Source of the DNA: Chitinophagaceae bacterium
GTDB taxonomy: Bacteria > Bacteroidota > Bacteroidia > Chitinophagales > Chitinophagaceae
Length of the DNA: 21,894 bases
Direction of reading: 5' to 3'
Assembly (NCBI GenBank): GCA_019454915.1
Contig: JACFNM010000009.1
Span: forward strand, 1-21,894
Part shown: positions 1 through 7,753 of the stretch, in pieces
Layout: each line of letters starts with the position of its first letter
Position numbering within the stretch: the stretch's first letter is position 1
The notes under the pieces: generated by a model
What the model was told of the DNA's origin: nothing
Seen by the model: only the letters and a program-made list of their open reading frames with translations
The model's database searches: none
Made by a program: the position numbers and the translations under genes

Positions 1-1
1 A

Positions 2-292
2 AATGGGAAACCGAAAGTGCCGCCCGTATTAAAGCAGGAAGCGCGAGATAACCCGGGATTGAAACACATGGAAAATTTTATAGACTGTATCCGGAACAGG
101 AAGGATCCTGTTTGTAATGTGGAGGAAGGCAGCCTGGTGGCACAATATACCCACATGGGCAATATTTCCCTGCGTGCAGGCGGCGCCCTCCTAAGATGGG
201 ATACGCGTACCGGTCGGTTTTTAAATAACCCGGAAGCCAATGCCTTGATAAAGCCGAATTACCAGAATCCGTGGAAGTTTCCCGTAGTATGA
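2..292 (+). CDS. Gfo/Idh/MocA family oxidoreductase, C-terminal fragment
   Basis: The reading frame is open to the left edge of the window, so this is the last ~96 codons of a larger gene; the in-frame GTG at 17 is not a credible start. The visible part has the typical end of Bacteroidota Gfo/Idh/MocA oxidoreductases: a helix MENFIDCIRNRK, a 'VEEGSLVAQYTHMGNIS' segment, a W-D-x(5)-F pattern ending in NNPEAN, then a closing Y-x-x-PW-x-x-P. These enzymes are NAD(P)-dependent dehydrogenases, mostly acting on sugars or their derivatives, with an N-terminal Rossmann domain that here lies outside the window. The substrate cannot be deduced from this fragment. No neighbouring gene in the window is an obvious partner, because the next 280 bp are non-coding and the next genes are on the other strand. 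Confidence 0.8.
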   Translation, partial: NGKPKVPPVLKQEARDNPGLKHMENFIDCIRNRKDPVCNVEEGSLVAQYTHMGNISLRAGGALLRWDTRTGRFLNNPEANALIKPNYQNPWKFPVV

Positions 293-570
293 TGCAAAGA
301 GTTGCAATAAAAAATACAGGTTTTCAAGAAGGATTACCCCCGACACCTGGATCATTTTTAAATGAAATATTCGCTTTGCGGTAACAACCGGTATTCATTA
401 TTGAGTCTTTATCCTTGAATCTCGACTGAGTAAAATTCAGATGTTTTGGTTTATGCTGTTATTCGATCGCCATTGTTTTCTGATTTTGTTAATCGCTATA
501 ATATAATGCGGATCTTGGTTTCTATTTAAGCATCTTGGTCATTTTTTAGTACTGAAATTTAACTAAACCA

Positions 571-837
571 TTACTGCTTTAGATTCCTCGCTTTAATTTC
601 TTTATGAATTTCTGCTTCTAAAACTTTATTATTCTTTGAATTCTTTATTACGACAAGTATTATTAGAAGTAAAGGTGCAATAACAAGAACAGAAAAACCG
701 CTTTTTACTATAGAGTAGGTAGCTATTCCAATTGCGAATCCAATTATTGATGCATCAACAATTTTGTTGGTTTTCATTTGTTTGTCTTTGTTCAGCAATT
801 CTTTGTCTGTTAATTCATCTAAATTTTTGAATTTCAT
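571..837 (-). CDS. small two-helix membrane protein, conserved hypothetical
   Basis: An 88-residue protein. It has a charged N-terminus with the motif 'LDELTDKELLNKDKQMK', two hydrophobic segments (about residues 26-43 and 47-64), and a lysine/glutamate-rich C-terminal helix. I recall similar small proteins starting with an 'ELTDxELL' motif in Bacteroidota but know no function. The ATG at 837 is preferred because it places that motif right at the N-terminus; a TTG at 873 in the same frame would add 12 polar residues and lies only 8 bp from the attC-like repeat. The gene is strongly AT-rich compared with the genes downstream of 2199. It is on the same strand as the DUF3667 gene and separated from it by that repeat, so it may be a second cassette-borne gene. 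Confidence 0.65.
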   Translation of the reverse strand: MKFKNLDELTDKELLNKDKQMKTNKIVDASIIGFAIGIATYSIVKSGFSVLVIAPLLLIILVVIKNSKNNKVLEAEIHKEIKARNLKQ

Positions 838-880
838 CTGACTATCAATTTTATTTATATTTTGGTTTTTCAAAAAAAGC

Positions 881-1030
881 TACTAACGTCTGACCAGCTT
901 TGCGTTCGGGCAGGATTTTTCACCGTCCCGATAGCTATGGAGACTCGAGCGAACGACAAAGCCCGAATATACGAGAAAATGTCAAACGGAGGCGTTCGAC
1001 CCGCCTGACGCAAAACTGACCGTTGTTACA
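881..1030 (-). repeat. attC-like imperfect inverted repeat (element 1)
   Basis: About 150 nt of folded-looking, GC-richer sequence between two AT-rich genes. The left end reads ACTAACGTCTGACCAGCTTT and the right end reads ACTGACCGTTGTTACA. The reverse complement of the right arm (GTAACAACGGTCAGTTTTGC...) aligns with the left arm (CTAACGTCTGACCAGCTTTGC...) with a few mismatches and gaps. Inside, GTTCGGGC and GCCCGAAT can also pair. Read on the minus strand it begins GTAACAAC and ends CGTTAGT, close to the RYYYAAC...GTTRRRY ends of integron attC sites but not a full consensus match. It starts 8 bp beyond the stop codon of the DUF3667 gene, where a cassette's attC is expected. The attC reading is an inference; the inverted repeat is directly visible. 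Confidence 0.5.
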
Positions 1031-1037
1031 GGCAGGA

Positions 1038-1805
1038 TTATTTAAATGCTACTGCCAATCCGACTGATACTATTAAAAGAATAACTATTAGGATTGTTAA
1101 GACTACCAATGTGAAAACCGTCCTTAATAGCCTGCTAACTGGATGATATGAATCGAATAAAGAGTAATAACACCAAACTGGAGTCAAAAATCCTAGCCCT
1201 AAAATAGTATAGTTGAGAATTTCAAATGTTAGAGAACGTTCAGGAAAAGGGATTTGCAATAAGTTCAATAAAATGGCCAAAAAAAGTTGTAGTCCGATGA
1301 CAAAGGAATTAATAATTAGATGTTCTGAATAATTAAACCTTTGCTTTCTAAAAGACAGGTAGGATGATAGTGAAAAGAAAGGAATAATCAAAAGAAGGCT
1401 ATAGACGTAATTACGGCTTAACCACTTTAAAGTTTTTACAAGTAGGATATTTACGTCAGATTCTCCTTCGGACAAAGCATCCACCATTCCATTTAAAGAA
1501 TCGCTGATGTTAGTATAACTTCCAGCAAGGTTCACCAAAATGATATATACAGCTCCTAGGTAGAAGAGATAAGCAAATGGCTTCGTGTAATCAATTCTCC
1601 GACCATTCAGGTAATTTCTTATTGTCCTTCCGGGGTAGAATAATAATTGCCTGGTCGTGAAAATTAATCCTTTGTCAAGATTAATAAATGAAATGAGGAC
1701 TTCATTAAAAATCCCCCTCAAATCAAACCGCTTTGTACTTGCCTTTTGTCCGCAGTTATTGCAAAAATTACCTTCATATTTATTCCCGCAGTTTTTACAA
1801 GTCAT
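1038..1805 (-). CDS. DUF3667-family zinc-ribbon membrane protein
   Basis: 255 residues. The N-terminus holds a zinc ribbon, C3-x2-C6 and C15-x2-C18 ('CKNCG...FCNNCGQ'), followed by an amphipathic stretch with the family-like segments 'LDKGLIFTTRQLLFYPG' and 'GRRIDYTKPFAYLF'. About five transmembrane segments follow (roughly 77-95, 133-151, 161-184, 195-215, 227-252). This architecture matches DUF3667, a Bacteroidota family of unknown function. The ATG at 1805 is well placed, with the zinc ribbon starting at residue 3. The gene is AT-rich and is framed by two attC-like inverted repeats, one 36 bp upstream of its start and one 8 bp beyond its stop, giving the geometry of a single gene cassette read on the minus strand. 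The zinc ribbon suggests a small metal-binding cytoplasmic head on an integral membrane domain. Confidence 0.85.
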   Translation of the reverse strand: MTCKNCGNKYEGNFCNNCGQKASTKRFDLRGIFNEVLISFINLDKGLIFTTRQLLFYPGRTIRNYLNGRRIDYTKPFAYLFYLGAVYIILVNLAGSYTNISDSLNGMVDALSEGESDVNILLVKTLKWLSRNYVYSLLLIIPFFSLSSYLSFRKQRFNYSEHLIINSFVIGLQLFLAILLNLLQIPFPERSLTFEILNYTILGLGFLTPVWCYYSLFDSYHPVSRLLRTVFTLVVLTILIVILLIVSVGLAVAFK

Positions 1806-1840
1806 TTTTAGATTATTATGTTGTGGTTGCCTTTTTTGTC

Positions 1841-2032
1841 ACTAACGGTTAAAGCCTGGTGATGGGCTGGTATTCGAAGTTCCTTCCGCCCGAATCTCAG
1901 CCAATTGGAAAGCTACAGCCGAAGATAAATACAAAAAGCCGATATTGGTTCGTCCACCGGAGCCAAACCTGATAGCGGGCTACAGCTGAATTTATTCCGG
2001 GTGTCAGCCCATTACCAAACTTTTTGTTAGTA
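1841..2032 (-). repeat. attC-like imperfect inverted repeat (element 2), in gap 1806-2198
   Basis: About 190 nt with strong terminal complementarity. The left arm ACTAACGGTTAAAGCCTGGT continues GATGGGCTGG. The right arm ends CAGCCCATTACCAAAC then TTTTTGTTAGTA. Reverse-complementing the right arm gives ACTAACAAAAAGTTTGGTAA then TGGGCTG, which matches the left arm over ~28 positions, including exact ACTAAC/GTTAGT ends and an exact TGGGCTG/CAGCCCA core. The arm sequence differs from element 1, while the ends are shared, as expected for sites conserved in structure rather than sequence. The direct word GCTACAGC occurs twice inside. The rest of this 393-bp intergenic gap (1806-1840 and 2033-2198) is AT-rich; I see no gene or clear promoter in it. 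Confidence 0.5.
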
Positions 2033-2198
2033 GTCGTTTTAATGTGATTGATGTTTTCTTATGAGAATTTTGGTTTGTCATTTTGTATTTTATCCCGTAC
2101 CTATGCTTTCATAAATTCTAAATGCTTTTTACATTGAAGGTGAATCATTCGTAATGTTGGAGAGTATTCCTTCGTTCAAAAAACTAAATCCGGTTATA

Positions 2199-3011
2199 AT
2201 GAAAATGATGAGAAGTATTTTGGTGATAGTTTCCTGTGTGCTCCTGAGTATCATCGGTAAGGCTCAGAAGGTTACGGGTACGCTCAATGACGTAAGATTC
2301 ATAGCTGTCTTAGATCAATCGGAGCAGTACTATGTAGAAATTCTACCGCCGTCTTTCGATCCCAAAAAGCAATACGATGTATTTATCGGATTGCATGGTC
2401 ATGGGTCTGATCGCTGGCAGTTTGCGAAGGATAAGAGGGATGAATGTGCTGCGTTCAGAGATTTTTCGGCTGCACATCAGATGATTGCCATCTCACCGGA
2501 TTACCGTGCCAGAACGTCCTGGATGGGGCCGGCTGCGGAAAAGGATTTGTTGCAGATAATAACTGAACTAAAAGAAAAATATCGGGCACGAAGAGTCTTC
2601 CTGACCGGAGGCTCGATGGGCGGAACGGCTGCGCTAAGCTTTGCGGCGCTTCATCCGGAGGTGATAGACGGTGTGGTTTCGATGAACGGACTGGCCAACC
2701 ATTTTGAATACAATCAATTTCAGGAGGCTATTGGGGCCTCGTTTGGCGGAAGCAAACAGGCGGTGCCGGAAGAATACAAAAAACGAAGCGCAGAATACTG
2801 GCCGGAAAAACTGACTATGCCCATTGCTTTTACGGTAGGCAGGCTGGACGCCATTGTCCCACCCGAAAGCGTTATCCGCCTCGCAAAGGTACTTCAGGTA
2901 TTAGGTCGCGATATCTTACTCATTATTGACGAAACAGGCAAGCATGAAACCCGGTACAAGGATGCGTACGAGGCAATGGAATTTATGCTGATGCATGCGG
3001 AGCGGGATTGA
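2199..3011 (+). CDS. secreted alpha/beta hydrolase (esterase/peptidase-like)
   Basis: 270 residues from the chosen ATG. It starts with a signal peptide (MKMMRSILVIVSCVLLSIIG, cleavage likely near KAQ), so it is probably periplasmic. The upstream in-frame ATG at 2154 adds 15 residues ahead of the signal and is less likely. Hydrolase-fold hallmarks, numbered from the chosen start: HGHG oxyanion-hole motif (66-69), nucleophile elbow GGSMGG with Ser139, acid in GRLDAIVPP (Asp217), and a C-terminal GKHE with His249. The sequence resembles the poly(3-hydroxybutyrate) depolymerase/prolyl-oligopeptidase-like group of small esterases, but the substrate is unknown. It stands alone: a repeat-rich gap lies upstream and a convergent gene 79 bp downstream. 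Confidence 0.8.
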   Translation: MKMMRSILVIVSCVLLSIIGKAQKVTGTLNDVRFIAVLDQSEQYYVEILPPSFDPKKQYDVFIGLHGHGSDRWQFAKDKRDECAAFRDFSAAHQMIAISPDYRARTSWMGPAAEKDLLQIITELKEKYRARRVFLTGGSMGGTAALSFAALHPEVIDGVVSMNGLANHFEYNQFQEAIGASFGGSKQAVPEEYKKRSAEYWPEKLTMPIAFTVGRLDAIVPPESVIRLAKVLQVLGRDILLIIDETGKHETRYKDAYEAMEFMLMHAERD

Positions 3012-3090
3012 AAACTAAACATTTTCTTCGAAATATAGAATGGTGCTTCATATTGGAAGACTAATCTTTACTTTCAATGCCACTATGTGT

Positions 3091-3558
3091 CTACTCCACT
3101 CTCTGAAACCGCGCGAGCGGAGCCATACGCGCTTTATTCAGCGTTAAAGTGTTTTCAGACAAACTGTAGTTGTCGGCGGTTTCCAGTACTTTGATCAGTC
3201 GCGATTCAACGTCCATATTTTCGCAGGCCATGAGGGTAGACATACCCTGGGAGAAATGAATTCTGTTATTGCCCGGCAGCGTAAAGGTACCGTTGATTGT
3301 ATTGCATCCTCCGGAAGCCGAGTAGCGGCTGTCTTTTGTAAGAAACTGTAAAAAGGGTTCTTTATCATTTATTTTTTCGGCAACGGGTTGTCCGTATAAT
3401 TCCACCAGTTTCCATTTGCTGTTGGTCAAACCGGCTGCACCGTCTTCAGTACTAATGTTATTGCTGCCTGCTTTGCGGGCAGGGTTACAGGCAAAGGCTA
3501 TTAAGCCAAAACTGATGGCAAATAAAAAAGTTGATTTTGCCGATAATACTATTTCCAT
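3091..3558 (-). CDS. META-domain lipoprotein
   Basis: 155 residues. The N-terminus is a hydrophobic signal ending 'LIAFAC', with Cys24 as candidate lipidation site, so it is likely membrane-anchored on the periplasmic side. Residues ~44-154 form a META domain (family of HslJ and motility-related META1): 'LTNSKWKLVELYGQPV' at the start, the 'YSASGGCNTINGTF' core (GGCN at 83-86), and the second conserved cysteine in 'STLMACEN' (Cys112). The two cysteines are commonly conserved in META domains. Roles in envelope stress or heat-shock-related resistance are known for HslJ only; the function here is inferred. It lies 86 bp downstream of the M28 peptidase gene on the same strand and could be co-transcribed with it. 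Confidence 0.85.
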   Translation of the reverse strand: MEIVLSAKSTFLFAISFGLIAFACNPARKAGSNNISTEDGAAGLTNSKWKLVELYGQPVAEKINDKEPFLQFLTKDSRYSASGGCNTINGTFTLPGNNRIHFSQGMSTLMACENMDVESRLIKVLETADNYSLSENTLTLNKARMAPLARFQRVE

Positions 3559-3644
3559 AAGCTGTGTTTTTTTGATTGAATATCCGTATTTGAATTGCGA
3601 TACCTCGCAAGGTACTAAACTTCTTTACTCATTAATCATCTCAA

Positions 3645-4952
3645 TTACCTCAGCAATGAAGCATCCACACGGGTCGGGGTATCCGTGCCATTGATGATAC
3701 TGGCTGAACTGAGCGCTATGGCTCTGATGATGGCGGTCATGTTGTTCATGTCCAGTGTAGAAATTTCATCGCCCTGCGTATGATAAAAGGGTTCATTGTC
3801 CATCTTGGAGGTGGAGATAGTATGTGCCGGAACACCCAGCCGCGCAAGGGTAGCATTATCCGACCGGTAAAACAATTGCTGATCAGGATAGGGATCCGGA
3901 TAAAAAGTAAAGCCGGTACCTTCCAGATTCTTTTCTAAAATTTTCCCCATGTCTGTTTTTTCATATCCGGTAATATACGCCGAATTGGCGCCCCATTTAC
4001 TATCCGTGCCGATCATCTCAATATTGAACATGGCCGCTACTTTTTCCGGATCGAATTGCCTGGAAAAATATTGTGAACCGAAGCCGCCGGTTTCTTCTGC
4101 TGTAAATGCAGCAAAGACCAGTGTGCGCCCGTTATTTTTAGTTTTCTTAAAATAGCGTGCAAGCATAATAACAGCGGTAACGCCTGAGGCATCATCATTG
4201 GCTCCGTTGTAAATACTATCGCGTTTGGCATCCGGTTCGCCAATACCCAGATGATCATAATGCCCGGAGAAAATAACGTATTCGCCGCTCTTATCTTCCT
4301 GCCCCGCAACACGGTTTTTACCCGGTAATATACCCACGATATTTTTGAGCTTCTTTTCAGAAATCTCATGCGTAATCTGTAGAGAAAATTTTTCAGGTAC
4401 CTGGTCTGTCAGCACAAAGACAACGCTGTGGTCATTCTTAAAGTGTTCTCTTTTCAATCGGTTTAGATTCGGGTAGATTTTGGAGTAAGCGGTATCCACC
4501 CATACAACATAACTTTTGCCGGATCTAATATAGCGGTATGCCTCATTAAAAAACCGTTCGCTGCCTTCTATATGTACCTGCTCTATTGGTGATTGCTCAG
4601 TGAGGTTAAGACTTGCCTGCGAAGTGAAGGCAATAACAGATTCGCTGTTGATGTCCACACCATTGACGGTTACCTTCGTTTCTATTAATTTGGCAGAAAC
4701 CAGTGAGAATTCCTGAAAGTAGCCCGAAGACGGAGACACGGGTTCTAGCCCGGCCTTCTTAAATTCCTTAGCTATAAAATCCGCTGCTTTATCAAGGCCT
4801 GCCGTGAACAGCCCGCGTCCGCCCATGTCATCAGCCGACAGCGTTTTTTCAATCGCCGTGACTTTCTTCACCTTAATGATTTTGTCCGGCTTTTGGGCTG
4901 ATGCACTTAGGACAATGAATAACAGGACTAATAATGCGATATTCTTTTTCAT
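3645..4952 (-). CDS. secreted M28-family zinc aminopeptidase
   Basis: 435 residues, signal peptide at 1-20 ending SASAQ. The catalytic domain (~200-420) carries the co-catalytic di-zinc signature of M28: His231 in SGHYDHLG with Asp233 nearby, the bridging Asp253 in NGANDDASG, the Glu pair 286-287 in TAEETGG (general base plus ligand), a ligand candidate in IEMIGTD (Glu312/Asp317), and His391 in FYHTQGDE. Residues ~90-200 are an insertion between the N-terminal helices and the metal-binding core, in the place where many Bacteroidota M28 enzymes carry a PA-like domain. It probably releases N-terminal amino acids from peptides in the periplasm. The ATG at 4952 leads directly into MKKNIALLVLL, an ideal signal start. 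The META lipoprotein gene follows on the same strand. Confidence 0.9.
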   Translation of the reverse strand: MKKNIALLVLLFIVLSASAQKPDKIIKVKKVTAIEKTLSADDMGGRGLFTAGLDKAADFIAKEFKKAGLEPVSPSSGYFQEFSLVSAKLIETKVTVNGVDINSESVIAFTSQASLNLTEQSPIEQVHIEGSERFFNEAYRYIRSGKSYVVWVDTAYSKIYPNLNRLKREHFKNDHSVVFVLTDQVPEKFSLQITHEISEKKLKNIVGILPGKNRVAGQEDKSGEYVIFSGHYDHLGIGEPDAKRDSIYNGANDDASGVTAVIMLARYFKKTKNNGRTLVFAAFTAEETGGFGSQYFSRQFDPEKVAAMFNIEMIGTDSKWGANSAYITGYEKTDMGKILEKNLEGTGFTFYPDPYPDQQLFYRSDNATLARLGVPAHTISTSKMDNEPFYHTQGDEISTLDMNNMTAIIRAIALSSASIINGTDTPTRVDASLLR

Positions 4953-5040
4953 CTGTTCACTTTTTATAGTTTCTGATTGTCAGACGAAACATGCCGGGCA
5001 ACCATTCTTCCGGATATAAAGGGTTTCTTATGGTTTATTT

Positions 5041-5048
5041 CAAACATA
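5041..5048 (-). promoter_or_regulatory. possible Bacteroidota -7 element for the M28 gene
   Basis: The minus strand reads TATGTTTG, an exact fit to the Bacteroidota sigma-ABfr -7 consensus TAnnTTTG. It lies 88 bp upstream of the M28 start codon in the divergent gap 4953-5142. I see no convincing TTG/TTTG -33 element at the expected 19-21 bp spacing, so this is a weak call. Confidence 0.3.
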
Positions 5049-5142
5049 CTGACCCGTGGTTAGGTATTGATGAAATTGGGGGTCGAAGATAGCAAATTCT
5101 GGTACCGAAATAAACCCGGTTTCGGAACGTTATATTAATCCT

Positions 5143-5898
5143 ATGATCAAAGGATTCACTGCATTTTCACTGATTTTTTCTGTTTCTCTGGTCGCCAGGA
5201 GTCAGATGTCGGCAGATCTATCCTTAACCACCGGTAGTAACCAGGTGTCATTGGGGCAGTACGGAAAATTAGGGGGTCAGTTCTCCTATTTCTACCGGGG
5301 CTGGAATTTCTCTGCCGGCGCCGGTGCCGTTTTTTCTGCTGCCAGGGAGAAAAAACTGGATGCGGTGAGATTATCCGTTTCTAAGGATTATGTCATAAAA
5401 GATAAAAATATTACTACGGTTGCCTTTTATCAATTTGCTCCATTTTCAGCACGATTGAACGATCATGCTGCCGGATTATTATTCAATCATAAAAGCAGGC
5501 GATGGTATTATGATCTGGGACTGAATACCCGGTTTTATGCTTTCACGCAAAAGTATAAAGGGAAAGCCGGCTATGGTGAGAATGTACTTTGGGAACCGGT
5601 TAATGTAATCTACCGATTGACCTGGCATAAGCCCATCGGCGACAAGTTTGAAATAAATCCTTCGGTCACCAATTTTGATCAGTTCATTATTCAACAGGAA
5701 ACCAATCCTTTTGTATTGGCTGATTTTCAATATAAGCTCAATGTGAAATCAAAGATATATTTTGATGTGGCTTATCAGCAGTCCGGCTTTTTTAATATCC
5801 GGGTTAACTATTTCGGTTATTATCTGAGAGGTGGTTATAAGGTGAACATTGGTACTATACCGGAAAATCATATCAAGCTCAAACCTATCGAACTATGA
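5143..5898 (+). CDS. outer-membrane beta-barrel-like protein, hypothetical
   Basis: 251 residues. The first ~20 residues (MIKGFTAFSLIFSVSLVARS) look like a cleavable signal. The rest is alternating polar/aromatic beta-type sequence with repeated short strands rich in Tyr, Phe and Gly ('FSYFYRGWNFSAGAGAV', 'WYYDLGLNTRFYAF', 'NIRVNYFGYYLRGGYKV'), which fits an outer-membrane barrel of perhaps 10-12 strands. I cannot assign a family. It is followed after 16 bp by the lipoprotein metallophosphoesterase gene on the same strand, so the two are very likely co-transcribed and may act together at the outer membrane; that link is inference from spacing only. Confidence 0.65.
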   Translation: MIKGFTAFSLIFSVSLVARSQMSADLSLTTGSNQVSLGQYGKLGGQFSYFYRGWNFSAGAGAVFSAAREKKLDAVRLSVSKDYVIKDKNITTVAFYQFAPFSARLNDHAAGLLFNHKSRRWYYDLGLNTRFYAFTQKYKGKAGYGENVLWEPVNVIYRLTWHKPIGDKFEINPSVTNFDQFIIQQETNPFVLADFQYKLNVKSKIYFDVAYQQSGFFNIRVNYFGYYLRGGYKVNIGTIPENHIKLKPIEL

Positions 5899-5914
5899 AA
5901 CGCCTGTTAGGTGA

Positions 5915-6817
5915 ATGATGAAAAGCACAAAACCGTACTTCATGAAATACCCGTTACTGATTTTTGCTGCCGGCTCATTTTTATGGACGTCCTGTTTGAA
6001 GGAAGCCGATTTTACGGGGCTTGTCCGCTCAACAGATCGCATCGAAAAGCGATTTGCACAATCCATGGAGTGGAATGAGCAGCATCCCTTTAAAAATATT
6101 TTAGTGAGCGGTGAGGAATATAAATTACTGATCACCGGAGACGTGCACGTTGGCAGTTCATCCACTATCAACAACTATTTAAACTTTCTGGAGCGGGCCG
6201 AAGAGAACGATATCAGCTCGCTGGTATTTGTAGGCGACATTTCTACCGGAAGGGAAAAAGACCAGCAAACTTTTAAGGACCATCTGCCCGATCCGGCGAT
6301 AAAACCGAGTTTTGTAATGATTGGTAACCACGAATTATATTTTGATGGCTGGAAGTATTTTTATCGGCTGTTCGGTACTTCCACCTATTATTTTACCGTA
6401 CAGACTCCCTCCAAAAAAGATCTTTACATCTGTCTTGATTCGGGAAGCGGCACGCTTGGTAAAAGCCAGTTGCAGTGGTTGAAAGATATTCTTGAAACCC
6501 AACGTAATCTTTATGATCGTTGCGTTGTTTTTACGCACAATAACTTCTTCCGCGATCATCACACGGCATCCACCAGCCCGCTCACTGATGAGTTGTTAGT
6601 TTTAATGGATCTGTTTGAAAAGCATCATATCAATATGGTGATCACGGCTCACGACCATAAACGTGTTTTGAACCAGTTAGGAAATATCACCTATATCACG
6701 CTGGATGCATTACGTGATGATGCAAAAAATGCTACCTATCTTATTCTGAAAAAAGATACACAAGAGAGTCTAAAGTCAGGATCAACTGGTTTTTTATTCT
6801 CGTTTGAAAAACCCTGA
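5915..6817 (+). CDS. lipoprotein calcineurin-type metallophosphoesterase
   Basis: 300 residues. A signal segment (KYPLLIFAAGSFLWTSC) ends at Cys27, a plausible lipidation site. The calcineurin-like metal motifs are in order: GDVH (75-78), GD in VFVGDIS (107-108), GNHE (137-140), His208 in VVFTHNN, and AHDH (245-248) in place of the usual GHxH. All metal ligands of a di-metal phosphoesterase therefore appear present. Substrate (phosphomonoester, diester or nucleotide) is not deducible. An in-frame ATG at 5942 starts just before the hydrophobic core and is an alternative start; the first ATG is kept because it follows the upstream gene by only 16 bp. The barrel gene precedes it, suggesting a two-gene envelope operon. 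Confidence 0.85.
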   Translation: MMKSTKPYFMKYPLLIFAAGSFLWTSCLKEADFTGLVRSTDRIEKRFAQSMEWNEQHPFKNILVSGEEYKLLITGDVHVGSSSTINNYLNFLERAEENDISSLVFVGDISTGREKDQQTFKDHLPDPAIKPSFVMIGNHELYFDGWKYFYRLFGTSTYYFTVQTPSKKDLYICLDSGSGTLGKSQLQWLKDILETQRNLYDRCVVFTHNNFFRDHHTASTSPLTDELLVLMDLFEKHHINMVITAHDHKRVLNQLGNITYITLDALRDDAKNATYLILKKDTQESLKSGSTGFLFSFEKP

Positions 6818-6834
6818 AGCGGATACGAACTGCT

Positions 6835-6867
6835 ACAAACCTGTTGGTTACCGGAATGCAGGGTTGT
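6835..6867. terminator. weak hairpin in a convergent gap
   Basis: The arms ACAAACCTG and CAGGGTTGT pair over 9 positions with one mismatch around a 15-nt loop, shortly after the metallophosphoesterase stop codon. There is no real T-tract after it, so intrinsic termination is doubtful. The rest of the 185-bp gap before the LytTR gene shows no other structure that I could recognise. Confidence 0.25.
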
Positions 6868-7002
6868 TGTCTTATTGTCTCTCTGTCATCATTTCGTTTG
6901 TCAATACGAAAACGTTTTGAAGTACGAGGTAACTGAACAACTGGTACCGCCTTCGTAAAAACCTGCTGACGGATTATCGTAAGATCGCAACTGTGTTTTA
7001 TG

Positions 7003-7746
7003 CTACAGGCTCATCATTTCTTTGAACTTCACCGTCTGCCTGCGGCTGACCTCAATTTTCTCTCCCCCTTTTAATTCCAACAGCAAGCCTCCATTGAAAT
7101 ACGATTCTACTTTTTCAATCATTCTGAGATTAACAATATGTTTCCGGTTTGCCCTGAAGAAAACTTTTTCATCTAATCGCTCTTCCAGTGCGTTCAACGA
7201 CTTAAGAATGAGCGGTTTGTTGGAGCTGAAGAAAACCCTTGCGTAGTTTCCCACGCTTTCAAACAGCCTGATTTCGTTTAATCTTACAAACCAGCATTTC
7301 TCCCCGTCTTTCACGAAAACCTGGTCATTTTCTCCTAAAATACCCCGCGTAGTGTTGCCGGGCTGAGGTTGTGTTGGAGTGGCTTCATTTCCCTCCGGAA
7401 AATCCAGTTTGAGTATAGCGTCGGACAATCGCTTGGGCTCGATGGGCTTAAGTAAATAATCAAGCGCGTTCACTTCGAAAGCTCTTAAAGCATATTCGTC
7501 ATAGGCCGTGGTAAATATAACCTGCGGCAGTTCGTCTAATTCGGTCAGGAGGTCAAAGCCGGACTTCCCCGGCATTTGAATGTCCAGAAAGATCAGGTCG
7601 GGAGACAGGTTCATTATCTTTTCAATCCCTTCTGTCGCATTGGCCGCTTCCCCAATGACTTCTATCCGGGGATGTTCCAAAAGAAGCTTTTTGAGTTCGG
7701 CACGCGCTAATCTTTCGTCATCTATGATGATGGCTTTTTTTGTCAT
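7003..7746 (-). CDS. LytTR-type response regulator
   Basis: 247 residues. The N-terminal receiver domain (1-~115) has the acidic pair Asp9/Asp10 (IIIDDE), phosphoacceptor Asp55 (LIFLDIQMPG), the TTAYDEYA switch region around Thr79/80, and Lys100 in LLKPIEP. A ~30-residue linker rich in Pro, Thr and Gln follows. The C-terminal LytTR DNA-binding domain (~140-247) shows 'VFVKDGEKCWFVRLNEI', 'ESVGNYARVFF', 'FFRANRKHIVNLRMI' and 'EVSRRQTVKFKEMM'. It is the output partner of the histidine kinase encoded 7 bp upstream on the same strand. LytTR regulators bind direct repeats upstream of target genes; none is obvious here. Confidence 0.95.
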   Translation of the reverse strand: MTKKAIIIDDERLARAELKKLLLEHPRIEVIGEAANATEGIEKIMNLSPDLIFLDIQMPGKSGFDLLTELDELPQVIFTTAYDEYALRAFEVNALDYLLKPIEPKRLSDAILKLDFPEGNEATPTQPQPGNTTRGILGENDQVFVKDGEKCWFVRLNEIRLFESVGNYARVFFSSNKPLILKSLNALEERLDEKVFFRANRKHIVNLRMIEKVESYFNGGLLLELKGGEKIEVSRRQTVKFKEMMSL

Positions 7747-7753
7747 AGCAGTG

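Noticed and set aside
293..570. Possible third attC-like site around the GGTAACAACC word (near 380-390)
   Set aside because: The word resembles the minus-strand end of element 1 but is in the opposite orientation and has no long partner arm in this 278-bp gap. I see no gene or clear signal here.
4037..4369. 110-residue open frame inside the M28 gene
   Set aside because: Fully inside, on the same strand and out of frame with, a well-supported peptidase gene; its residue composition (Arg/Met-rich, no motifs) is that of a shadow frame.
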